DNA from: a virus
Virus record (IMG/VR): IMGVR_UViG_3300048591_000257
Span: 1 to 44,923 of that record
Strand: one strand, 5' to 3'
Length of the DNA: 44,923 nucleotides
The position numbers and the translations under genes are program-made. The notes beneath the pieces are model-generated. The model saw nothing but the letters and a program-made list of their open reading frames with translations, did not search any database and was not told where the DNA came from. Shown piece by piece: positions 8,506-14,798 of the stretch. The stretch's first letter is position 1. The number at the start of each line of letters is the position of its first letter.

Positions 8506-10401
8506 ATGTTCAAAGTATTCCCTTGCGGTGCAAACAAACACCCACTCATAAACGATTGGCAAGCCAAGGCCAGTAATGATCCTGCTCAAATCAAAGCGTG
8601 GCAAGATCAGTTCGGTCAGCACCTTGCGTATTGGGGATTACCTACTGGGTCTATGAATAACATCATCGCACTTGATGTAGATGTGAAGAAGGCTAATGGG
8701 TTTGAAACACTAAAGCAATTCCCACTCCCTCCAACCATGAGTCAGACAACACCAAGTAAGGGTGCGCACTATGTATTTCAATACCCTAATGGCGGGTTCA
8801 CTTATGGTAACAGGGTGAATATGTACCCTGGTATTGATAGGCGTGGTGAGGGAGGCTACATCTGTGTGTATGGTTTTGATAACACACCTATTGGTAAGGT
8901 GCCCGACTGGTTCATTGAAGATGTGGTTAAGGGTCCGACCTACCTCAAGGGTCCAACTATCACAACCTCACCACAGGTAGCAGCACCACAGCTTGAAGCT
9001 ATCCTCGCCACTATAAGGGACGCTGCTCAAGGGGAGCGCAATCATACCCTCAACTCGGCAGCGTTTAAGGTGGGTCAGCTTATCGCATCTGGTGGGGTGT
9101 CGAAAGAGTACGCTGAGTCAGCACTGTACCATGAGGCAGTTAAGATAGGGTTACATCCTCGTGAGATCCAAGCTACCCTCAACTCCGGCATCAAAGGTGG
9201 GCACGAGAAGCCTATCGTCTCACCCTTTGGAGTACCAGATGCAACTGGGTTACCTAAGATAGAGATAGTAAAGCCTTGGAAACCTGAGCCTTTCTCCGCA
9301 CTAGACTTATTCAACACCGCACATCTTAAGAAACCACAACTATTTAAAGACTGGTCCACTCAGGATATCCACATCACAACTGCTGATGGTGGCACAGGTA
9401 AGACAACCCTCAAATTGTACGAAGCTATATGTTTGGCATTGGGTGAGAGGTTCTTAGGGTTTGATTGTATGGGTGAGGGTAAGACTCTCTTCATTACAGG
9501 AGAAGACAGTGCTCCTAAGATAGCAGCAATGATAGGTGCAATAGCAAAGCAGATGGGTGTGCTTGATGATAGTGTCAGGCTTAACAAAGTCTTAACAAAT
9601 ATCTTAGTTAAAAAAGACACCGACCTATGTCTGATTATTAAGGATAAGCAAGGGTTCTTACATCCTAACCTCCAAGCAATGGACCAAATCATTGAGACCA
9701 TCCATGAGTTCAAGCCCAACATGATTGTCTTTGATCCCATCTCTTCCTTCTGGGGTAGCGAGGCGGCACTGAATGATATGGCAAAGGCCGTGAGTAAATT
9801 CATGATGAGGCTATTAGAAGAGAGTAACGCTTGCATTGAGATGGTTAACCATATGGGTAAGCAGAGTAGTAGTACCAAAGACATGACTCAATTTGCTGGT
9901 CGTGGTGGTACAGGGTTACCATCTCACGCCAGGGTATCAAGGGTACTAAGGGTAGTGGGTGAGGATGAGTACCTCGAGCTAACCGGCAAGGTGCTACCTG
10001 ACAATCAGTCTGCAATCATGTGCAACGTGGCTAAGTTTACTGACGGGTCACCACTTATCAACACTCCCTTTCTTATCATAAGAGAAGGGTATCTCTTTAC
10101 GAGGGAGTCTATTGATAAACCTAAAGTCAGAGAGGATAGGAATTTAATGGGTGATATGGAACGTGTGTTTAAGTACATCAGTCAGTGTCGAGCAGAGAGT
10201 AGGTACCCTACTAAGTCTATCGTGATTGCACACTTTGCTACTGATAAAGATAAACTTAGTAAGGCCAAGGTTGAACACGCCCTAGCTATACTAGGGTTCA
10301 ATGGATACGAGGGTAAGAAGGTAGCACAGGTACAAGGACCTGACGCTACCGTTAAAGAACAGGTGTATGTGCTGACTGATATGAACGGTAAAGAATTATA
10401 A
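8506..10401 (+). CDS. Bifunctional primase-polymerase fused to a RepA/AAA-type helicase
   Basis: A 631-residue fusion. The N-terminal half is an archaeo-eukaryotic primase (PrimPol): catalytic Asp57 and Asp59 in ALDVDV, and Ser84/His88 in the SKGAH motif. The second half is a RecA-fold ATPase of the RepA/AAA_25 type, with Walker A GGTGKTT at 295-301 and Walker B MIVFD ending at Asp410. The NHMGKQ segment near 450 fits the sensor region. Such fusions prime synthesis and unwind the fork, so this protein probably substitutes for separate DnaG and DnaB functions. A winged-helix-like tail is possible after about 545. Its stop lies 3 bp from the convergent stop of the next gene. Confidence 0.9.
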   Translation: MFKVFPCGANKHPLINDWQAKASNDPAQIKAWQDQFGQHLAYWGLPTGSMNNIIALDVDVKKANGFETLKQFPLPPTMSQTTPSKGAHYVFQYPNGGFTYGNRVNMYPGIDRRGEGGYICVYGFDNTPIGKVPDWFIEDVVKGPTYLKGPTITTSPQVAAPQLEAILATIRDAAQGERNHTLNSAAFKVGQLIASGGVSKEYAESALYHEAVKIGLHPREIQATLNSGIKGGHEKPIVSPFGVPDATGLPKIEIVKPWKPEPFSALDLFNTAHLKKPQLFKDWSTQDIHITTADGGTGKTTLKLYEAICLALGERFLGFDCMGEGKTLFITGEDSAPKIAAMIGAIAKQMGVLDDSVRLNKVLTNILVKKDTDLCLIIKDKQGFLHPNLQAMDQIIETIHEFKPNMIVFDPISSFWGSEAALNDMAKAVSKFMMRLLEESNACIEMVNHMGKQSSSTKDMTQFAGRGGTGLPSHARVSRVLRVVGEDEYLELTGKVLPDNQSAIMCNVAKFTDGSPLINTPFLIIREGYLFTRESIDKPKVREDRNLMGDMERVFKYISQCRAESRYPTKSIVIAHFATDKDKLSKAKVEHALAILGFNGYEGKKVAQVQGPDATVKEQVYVLTDMNGKEL

Positions 10402-10602
10402 ACTGCCATACTCTTTAAACGTAATACCTTTCTTATCTAAGTACCGAGTTAGCTTTACAAACCATAGTGGTATCTTCCTCGTACCTCGTACCCAGTGCAA
10501 CACAGCACCAGGTGAGAGACCAACAAGTAACGACAACTCACTAGCTAGTAACCTGTTCTCATGCAGTATCTCTTTAAGCTCATCAATCTCCATGTGTGTC
10601 AC
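10396..10602 (-). CDS. Small helix-turn-helix DNA-binding protein
   Basis: 68 residues from a GTG start at 10602. GGAGGT lies 6 nt upstream, a better spacing than for the internal ATG three codons later. Residues 20-40 (ASELSLLVGLSPGAVLHWVRG) form a clear Cro/CI-type helix-turn-helix. The GTG overlaps the stop of the 54-residue upstream gene (GTGA). As the last gene of the second leftward cluster it is a candidate repressor or transcription switch. The target is unknown; the TACATTGT sites are an obvious place to look. Confidence 0.8.
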   Translation of the reverse strand: MTHMEIDELKEILHENRLLASELSLLVGLSPGAVLHWVRGTRKIPLWFVKLTRYLDKKGITFKEYGSL

Positions 10603-10763
10603 GTTGCTACCTCCAAGTCTTTAAGTGCAGCCTTCAACTTATCATTCAACTCACGTGCCTTCTTACTTGTCTCTAAGAATTTACCATGTGCCTTCATTGC
10701 TTTCTTCTTGGCTCTCTTAGTATTGTGTATCAACCATACTGTCTTCACACTATTCATCATCAT
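10599..10763 (-). CDS. Small basic hypothetical protein (54 residues)
   Basis: A short gene starting at an ATG triplet run (10763), preceded by AAAGGAGAG, and ending in TGA overlapping the next GTG start (GTGA). The product is Lys-rich and strongly helical, with a run of Lys/Ala/Glu after residue 15 that could form one amphipathic helix or coiled coil. Its start overlaps the end of the upstream 169-residue gene by 14 bp. No family is recognised. The tight coupling on both sides is the main evidence that it is real. Confidence 0.65.
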   Translation of the reverse strand: MMMNSVKTVWLIHNTKRAKKKAMKAHGKFLETSKKARELNDKLKAALKDLEVAT

Positions 10764-11259
10764 ACTCTCCTTTACCTACTATGTCTTTAATACCCATTGA
10801 TTGAAGTGTCTGTCTTGTTAACTTCACTATCGTTCGGTTATTGTTTTTAAAAAACTTAATGAAGTCGTTACTCTTTAACTCTCTTAAGCAATCAAAAAAT
10901 ATATCCTTACTCTCAACTCCAATGTCTCTTCTCAATAATAGAAGTGAGTCAAGTGGTTGACCTTTGGGGTATTGTTTAAGAAAGTCCATGATTAAGTTAG
11001 ATTGTTTAGGGTATGCACCTTCTAGTCTTGGGTGGGTTGGTAGTGTTACCTCGTAATTAAAAGGTACTTCACAATCCAACTCATTATCAATAGCATAAGC
11101 TATTAATCTCGACATAGCTGCATCCCTGTCTTCTGATATACTCATTAACTTTTCATAAATAGAAACAGGAGTGAAAACTTTCACCTCCCTGTACAACTTA
11201 GGACCATCAAACTTCTGCTGGTATTGTTTGTTTTTTATAAAAGTTCTACCTCTCATCAC
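10750..11259 (-). CDS. Hypothetical protein, possible ribbon-helix-helix plus winged-helix
   Basis: 169 residues, no family recognised with confidence. Residues 26-60 (VKVFTPVSIYEKL, then SRLIAYAIDNEL) look like a ribbon-helix-helix fold: a strand, then two helices. The rest, especially 85-150, has the helix-helix-helix-strand rhythm of a winged helix. It could be a DNA-binding regulator. The GTG at 11259 overlaps the stop of the 49-residue gene (GTGA); the ATG one codon on is an alternative start. Confidence 0.65.
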   Translation of the reverse strand: MMRGRTFIKNKQYQQKFDGPKLYREVKVFTPVSIYEKLMSISEDRDAAMSRLIAYAIDNELDCEVPFNYEVTLPTHPRLEGAYPKQSNLIMDFLKQYPKGQPLDSLLLLRRDIGVESKDIFFDCLRELKSNDFIKFFKNNNRTIVKLTRQTLQSMGIKDIVGKGEYDDE

Positions 11260-11405
11260 TCAACTCCTATCATATCTATCAACCATGTGTATCCTTCAAC
11301 CAACCCATCACGCACGATACCTGCTGAAGTCTTGAGACTCCCATCGGTAGTTACGTAACCAACATATGTCATTGCTATTGCGTATAGTATTAGTAGTAGT
11401 CTCAT
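11256..11405 (-). CDS. Small protein with hydrophobic N-terminus (49 residues)
   Basis: A short gene linking its neighbours by ATGA at the start and GTGATG at the end. The first 18 residues (MRLLLILYAIAMTYVGYV) are hydrophobic and could be a membrane anchor or signal sequence. The rest is short and acidic. No family is recognised. The exact overlaps on both sides support translation. Confidence 0.6.
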   Translation of the reverse strand: MRLLLILYAIAMTYVGYVTTDGSLKTSAGIVRDGLVEGYTWLIDMIGVE

Positions 11406-11683
11406 AAACCTTCCTCATCTTTAATATTACAAGCAGCAATCCAAATTATTTTCTGCTCCAATTCATCATCATCTAAAGCATTCAACTCATTAAGTGACCA
11501 TGCTCCATACTCTTTTAATTCCTTAATCATCAACTCACGATTGAGGTTTAAGTTAAGCTTACCTTGCCAATACTCAACGTCCTCATCGCACCTACCTTGG
11601 TGTGAACAATCCAACACAGTCTCGTGTGATAGTTGAAACTCAGGTAGGTAATTAAAGCTTGTCCAATATAATTTATCCATCAC
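11402..11683 (-). CDS. Conserved phage hypothetical protein
   Basis: 93 residues. The C-terminal part (WSLNELNALDDDELEQ, then IIWIAACNIKDEE) resembles a widely distributed phage protein segment ending in WIAAG-x-IKE that I recall from many genomes; its function is unknown. The N-terminal half has two Cys and several aromatics. The start is GTG (11683) or the following ATG; both lie behind AAGGAGAG and overlap the upstream stop. Confidence 0.7.
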   Translation of the reverse strand: MMDKLYWTSFNYLPEFQLSHETVLDCSHQGRCDEDVEYWQGKLNLNLNRELMIKELKEYGAWSLNELNALDDDELEQKIIWIAACNIKDEEGL

Positions 11684-11874
11684 TCTCTCCTTCTCTTAAT
11701 CCATTCATCTATCTCTCTCTTATCCCACACACACACGGCACCATGCTTAGTCTGCACCTTGGTAGGCTTAGGTAACCCGCGCATCTTTAGATACGACTCA
11801 GCCACAGGCCTGCTAACCCCCAGGTATTGGCATAGCATGGCCCATGTACGTATCTCATTGCTTACGTCTGACAT
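11680..11874 (-). CDS. AlpA/excisionase-like MerR-type DNA-binding protein
   Basis: 64 residues with a single helix-turn-helix of the excisionase/AlpA kind. The segment CQYLGVSRPVAESYLKMRGL gives the two DNA-reading helices. The strand pair VCVWDKREIDEWI and a basic tail complete the small wing. These proteins bend or bind DNA as regulators or excision factors. No integrase is visible here, so a transcriptional role is more likely. The start overlaps the upstream stop (TAATG) and is preceded by GAGGA. Confidence 0.77.
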   Translation of the reverse strand: MSDVSNEIRTWAMLCQYLGVSRPVAESYLKMRGLPKPTKVQTKHGAVCVWDKREIDEWIKRRRE

Positions 11875-12392
11875 TAAATCCTCATTGGCATTACTAACCC
11901 AACCAACTGGTCATTAAGCGTAGGCCCGTCGAGTATTAGGATGGGTGAGAGTGAGTCTTTAGCAAAGCCATACCCTAATGATAGTAAGGGTACGTAGTTA
12001 GGTGACACGCCAATCTTAAAGCTTGCATCTATCACATTACCTTTCTCATCCAAGTCACTCTTCTTAACCTCAAATATAAAAACCTTTAGTAAATTGGTAT
12101 CACAATCCCATGTAACCTGCGGTTTTTTGATATTAATTGGTAGGTACCCATCACGCTTAGGAATGATACGATCTAAGTCACTAACCTTATCACTCACATA
12201 GTAATGTCTCGAGCCTGGCAATCCGCTATGCGTACCAATTGATAGGCTTGCTAGTTGTGTTAAAGACCTAGTGATGTCTTTAGTATTGCTACGCTTGACT
12301 GCATCTTTAGTTGTCAACCAACGCCCATTGCACAGATACTTTTCACTGATAAAATACCGATCAGTTTTATTTAATTTAAATTGTAGATTCAT
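11874..12392 (-). CDS. Hypothetical protein (172 residues)
   Basis: No family recognised. The first 70 residues (KLNKTDRYFISEKYL, then TTKDAVKRSNTKDITRSLTQLASLS) have a helix-rich pattern that could be a winged-helix DNA-binding region. The C-terminal 100 residues are strand-rich. The start is supported by GGAAGG 8-13 nt upstream. It is part of the leftward cluster with two or three other DNA-binding proteins. Confidence 0.6.
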   Translation of the reverse strand: MNLQFKLNKTDRYFISEKYLCNGRWLTTKDAVKRSNTKDITRSLTQLASLSIGTHSGLPGSRHYYVSDKVSDLDRIIPKRDGYLPINIKKPQVTWDCDTNLLKVFIFEVKKSDLDEKGNVIDASFKIGVSPNYVPLLSLGYGFAKDSLSPILILDGPTLNDQLVGLVMPMRI

Positions 12393-12398
12393 ATCTTA

Positions 12399-12737
12399 TT
12401 ACCTTCCCTTCACTCGTTTAACTTTACATAATTCAGACCAGTCACAACTATACCGACCATGGTAGGTCGTATCATTAACCTTAAATTTTATTGCTCTCAT
12501 CTTATACATACCTAAGCGTTGACCATAGACTCGCCACTCGCTGGTAACAGTGACCTCATTAGCTATTACCTCTCCACTCCAAGTCGTTACCTTGAGGCGA
12601 TTAGATGCCTTATCACGTGTGATATAGACCATACCTTGCGACTCATCTAGGTACGCCCCTTGATTAGTGTACTCATAGCCATTAGGTCCAACGAACGTAC
12701 AAGGCCCGTCGTTGATTGGAAGTGTTAGGTCAATCAT
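12399..12737 (-). CDS. Hypothetical strand-rich protein (112 residues)
   Basis: No family recognised. The ATG at 12737 is preferred over the earlier ATG at 12776: it follows GGAGTG and overlaps the upstream stop by 8 bp, as elsewhere in this genome. The protein alternates hydrophobic strands with charged turns, suggesting an all-beta fold, and has a basic C-terminus (KVKRVKGR). It could contact nucleic acid, but this is only inference. Confidence 0.6.
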   Translation of the reverse strand: MIDLTLPINDGPCTFVGPNGYEYTNQGAYLDESQGMVYITRDKASNRLKVTTWSGEVIANEVTVTSEWRVYGQRLGMYKMRAIKFKVNDTTYHGRYSCDWSELCKVKRVKGR

Positions 12738-13236
12738 TGGTAACACTCCACTCCCATACCTGACTGAGTATCTCACTGGCGTGGAGATAGTATCCCATAG
12801 TGATGCAGTCGTGCAGTGATGCTGACTCAGGTAAGTTATCTACCTTGGCAGACTCCGCATAGTCTGGGAATTGTTGGTAATGAGTGACTTGTTTGTGCGT
12901 CTTATGAGGTACCATTGAGTCAGCCATCTCACCTTGATTGCGCTCGAAGTCTTGCTCTGAATTAATATCCCAATCCACAAGTGTTGAGACTGCTCGGTGT
13001 ACTAGCTCAAAGATAATGTCGTTAGGCATATGAATTTGAAACACGCCTGGGCCATAGCGATGACACTCTCTAATCAATTCTTTGAGTGAGTCGTCTCTAG
13101 TGTAGGTTGATATCTTGTCACCATTGCTACGTTCTACTATCTCGAAGTGAGAGAGGGCGTCTCTTAGGTGAGTCAGTGGTGTTGGGGTCTCTCGTGTCTC
13201 GGGCTTGTCACATAAGCCAGTCTTATTAGTTACCAT
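12730..13236 (-). CDS. Hypothetical protein, first gene of the second leftward cluster
   Basis: 168 residues, no family recognised. It is hydrophilic, with several His (HKTHKQVTHYQQF at 110-122) and an aromatic C-terminus. GGAGACTGG precedes the ATG at 13236. A sigma70-like promoter lies 39-67 bp upstream. As the first gene it may be the most abundant product of this cluster, a position often used for early host-takeover proteins; no sequence evidence proves that. Confidence 0.62.
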   Translation of the reverse strand: MVTNKTGLCDKPETRETPTPLTHLRDALSHFEIVERSNGDKISTYTRDDSLKELIRECHRYGPGVFQIHMPNDIIFELVHRAVSTLVDWDINSEQDFERNQGEMADSMVPHKTHKQVTHYQQFPDYAESAKVDNLPESASLHDCITMGYYLHASEILSQVWEWSVTND

Positions 13237-13274
13237 ATTCCAGTCTCCAGTCTGGGTTAGGGTTGATTAGTGCC

Positions 13275-13303
13275 AGTATAGGGTAGTTTGCGGACAATGT
13301 AAA
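13275..13303 (-). promoter_or_regulatory. Sigma70-like promoter of the second leftward cluster
   Basis: On the minus strand TTTACA (13303-13298) and TATACT (13280-13275) are separated by exactly 17 bp, each one base from consensus. Transcription would begin near 13268, about 32 nt before the ATG. The -35 element is part of a TTTACATTGT motif, so a protein bound there would compete with sigma. Confidence 0.62.
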
Positions 13304-13313
13304 TTACAATGTA
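13294..13313 (-). promoter_or_regulatory. Tandem TACATTGT motifs
   Basis: Two copies on the minus strand, 12 bp apart (centres near 13298 and 13309), about one helical turn. The one at 13305-13313 is the full hyphenated palindrome TACA-T-TGTA. They overlap the -35 of the promoter at 13275-13303 and are candidate operator half-sites. Confidence 0.45.
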
Positions 13314-13317
13314 TAGA

Positions 13318-13493
13318 ATTATGCGGTGAGTCGTGGCGAAAAACTCGGTCAATTACGAGTATCCGATTTGTTTATTGGAGAGAGCGAGCGTAGCAAAGCT
13401 ACTCTCTCCATTGCATGATGGATTATCTCATAATTGTATCATGAATTTTGGATTTTGGCAAGTGACAATTTTTGTCACCACGCACCGCATAAT
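13318..13493. other. Multibranched structured element (candidate ncRNA or replication/regulatory DNA)
   Basis: A 176-base block with no credible gene. Its ends pair: 13318-13328 with 13483-13493 (11 bp perfect), extended after a 3-base bulge by 13332-13336 with 13478-13482. Inside are four hairpins in series: 13343-13347/13356-13360 (5 bp); 13376-13384/13402-13410 (9 bp) with inner 13391-13394/13398-13401; 13414-13419/13438-13443 (6 bp) with inner 13422-13426/13430-13434; and 13462-13468/13472-13478 (7 bp, 3-base loop). The last shares base 13478 with the closing stem. The whole resembles a large cloverleaf. Direction of transcription is unknown. Confidence 0.45.
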
Positions 13494-13496
13494 ATT

Positions 13497-13505
13497 TACA
13501 ATGTC
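13497..13505 (-). promoter_or_regulatory. GACATTGTA motif
   Basis: A minus-strand copy of the recurring motif, one base off the full form, just outside the right arm of the structured element, as the tandem copies are outside its left arm. The element is thus flanked by motif copies on both sides. Confidence 0.35.
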
Positions 13506-13781
13506 AAATACACTGTGTCCTCCAATGTACTATATCGTACCTATTCGATCTCACCATAATACCTCGCGTCTATCATAAAAGTATTGACAGGTCACAAGCA
13601 CTATGAGGGGTGTGAAATATACCCCATTAGAAATTTGCATACTATAAAAAATGCTTATAGTAGAGCCAACCAATAAACCTTTAATGATACTCATAAGTTT
13701 TCCTTATAGGTAGGCTATAAAAAAAGATTTTTTTCACCAGCCTATCACGACAAGCAATTCTGTCAACAGTACGTAGTGTCA
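13506..13781. other. Intergenic region with three hairpins
   Basis: No gene is credible here. Hairpins are at 13607-13625 (7 bp with one G-T, loop GAAAT), 13640-13662 (7 bp, 9-base loop) and 13711-13744 (outer 6 bp TAGGCT/AGCCTA around an A7/T7 inner arm). The third lies 38 bp after the stop of the leftward two-gene operon and has a T-run in both directions, so it is a candidate bidirectional terminator. A TTGACA at 13584-13589 lacks a partner at normal spacing. Confidence 0.4.
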
Positions 13782-13976
13782 TCATAGCAACTCCAATAGC
13801 CCTGGTATATCCATACCCCTGAGCTTGCTCTCAATGGCGGCGTCAATAAGCTCATAAAAACTAAGCCCCATTATTTCCATCGACTCTTCGTAATCCATCT
13901 CTGATAACTTCTCTTGAATCTTATCAATGAGTTGTTCTCTCACGTCATGGTTAGGTACTGGTTTTAGTTGGTTCAT
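13782..13976 (-). CDS. Small acidic helical protein (64 residues)
   Basis: The start is set at the ATG at 13976, which follows GAGGGGAGAG and overlaps the stop of the upstream gene (ATGA); the longer frame upstream runs antiparallel to no signal and overlaps the 88-residue gene. The product is helical and acidic (REQLIDKIQEKLSEM, then SFYELIDAAIESKLRG). No family is recognised. It is the second gene of a short leftward operon. Confidence 0.65.
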   Translation of the reverse strand: MNQLKPVPNHDVREQLIDKIQEKLSEMDYEESMEIMGLSFYELIDAAIESKLRGMDIPGLLELL

Positions 13977-14239
13977 CTCACTCTCCCCTCTAAGACAACT
14001 AAGTCTATGGGTAGGAGGGAGTTTTGAATCGATGGTGTTCGACAGTTGATATAAACTTGCCGACATTCTGGTATTGATAACCTTACGATTCTTAAGCACA
14101 GCATGAGTTTATCGTGGCATTGATTGGCACTTGAAGTGCCTGAGTTAGCAGTATTAGCTTGAGCAATGGTGATGCCACCGATCATGGTTATAATTACGAG
14201 TAATAGTATGGTTAGCCATTCACGGATTAGAGTAAGCAT
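13973..14239 (-). CDS. Small secreted or membrane-anchored Cys-containing protein
   Basis: 88 residues. A typical signal sequence covers residues 1-28: a short charged start, a long hydrophobic core (LTILLLVIITMIGGITI) and an AQA cleavage-like site. The mature part has four Cys (at about 41, 48, 59 and 66), suggesting two disulfides in the periplasm. AAGGAATACCC precedes the ATG. It could be an envelope-acting or superinfection-exclusion factor; this is inference from location signals alone. Confidence 0.68.
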   Translation of the reverse strand: MLTLIREWLTILLLVIITMIGGITIAQANTANSGTSSANQCHDKLMLCLRIVRLSIPECRQVYINCRTPSIQNSLLPIDLVVLEGRVR

Positions 14240-14554
14240 TGGGTATTCCTTTCGTTAACTATTCACACACAAATGCAATGCAGCGAACGTGCCACTTTGC
14301 AGTCAATGTCAAGACAATACAATGACCATATGCAGTAAGTATTACAGGGTTTTGTAATTTTTACTTCACGGTCGGCAGGACTATGAAGAGATATAGATAA
14401 GCCTTAGTTCATGGGGAGGATGTGAGACATGGTAGGTCTTGCTGTAGGGGAGGATTTACCAAGGGGTAGGGGGTGGGCAAAAACTACGGGTAGACGTAGA
14501 CCTATAAAGGTCGTCCCAAAATCCCTTCCCAATTCACACGATCTTTCAATATCT
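14240..14554. other. Intergenic control region with G-rich tract
   Basis: No credible gene. It separates the leftward two-gene operon from the late operon. A minus-strand motif copy lies at 14318-14326. A plus-strand G-rich tract at 14447-14477 has four runs (GGGG, GGGG, GGGGG, GGG), able in principle to form a G-quadruplex. An inverted repeat GACCT/AGGTC lies at 14499-14512 around a TATAAA. Pac or cos sites cannot be identified by eye. Confidence 0.45.
14318..14326 (-). promoter_or_regulatory. GTCATTGTA motif before the two-gene leftward operon
   Basis: A variant of the recurring motif on the minus strand, 79 bp before the ATG at 14239, in the direction of that operon. TTGACA follows it on the same strand (14310-14305), but no -10 at the right distance was found. 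Confidence 0.35.
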
Positions 14555-14563
14555 TACATTGTG
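14555..14563 (+). promoter_or_regulatory. TACATTGTG motif before the late operon
   Basis: First of two plus-strand copies before the terminase genes, 235 bp upstream of the ATG. It points in the direction of late transcription. Confidence 0.4.
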
Positions 14564-14630
14564 CGTCATGCAGGTACCTCACTCATGCTTTAAAATATAC
14601 GCAAGCATTCCCCACGAACTTTACACTACT

Positions 14631-14639
14631 TACATTGTA
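14631..14639 (+). promoter_or_regulatory. TACATTGTA motif with overlapping TATACT
   Basis: Second plus-strand copy, full hyphenated palindrome. A TATACT (14638-14643) overlaps its end and is preceded directly by TG, so it could be a weak -10. No good -35 lies at 17 bp, which would fit a late promoter needing an activator. Confidence 0.4.
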
Positions 14640-14705
14640 TACTACTCTCAACCTAACCCATGTTCTGCCCCTTTCTTTGCAAGCAAAATGGTTGTTCTTG
14701 GGCCA

Positions 14706-14788
14706 GATACCCTCGGTTCCTCTCCAGGCTCCGAGGGTGTCGCTAAATATAGCTGAAGGGTACTCCCGAAGCTATTAAAGCCTGGAGG
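14706..14788 (+). promoter_or_regulatory. Leader hairpin with loop complementary to the terS ribosome binding site
   Basis: A stem forms between 14709-14716 and 14731-14738 (ACCCTCGG/CCGAGGGT), extended by three more pairs including one G-T. Bases 14722-14730 of its 14-base loop (CTCCAGGCT) are exactly complementary to 14779-14787 (AGCCTGGAG), which contains part of the GGAGG Shine-Dalgarno of the terminase small subunit. The two pairings together would make an H-type pseudoknot that hides the ribosome binding site. Confidence 0.45.
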
Positions 14789-14798
14789 CACCAACATC

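Noticed and set aside
9360-9884. 174-residue minus-strand open frame opposite the PrimPol-helicase gene
   Set aside because: It lies wholly opposite the conserved ATPase domain, has no ribosome site or family features, and mirrors the codon pattern of the real gene.
11680-11874. Excisionase-like gene as a sign of lysogeny
   Set aside because: No integrase, attachment site or CI-type repressor-operator module was found; the AlpA-like protein is better read as a transcription regulator.
13333-13578. 81-residue plus-strand open frame in the control region
   Set aside because: It crosses the structured element, starts with GTG behind a weak site, and its product looks like translated noncoding sequence.
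13584-13589. TTGACA as a promoter -35
   Set aside because: No -10-like hexamer lies 15-19 bp downstream on the same strand.
14559-14756. 65-residue plus-strand open frame before terS
   Set aside because: It covers motif copies and the leader hairpin, has no ribosome site, and the product has no coding character.
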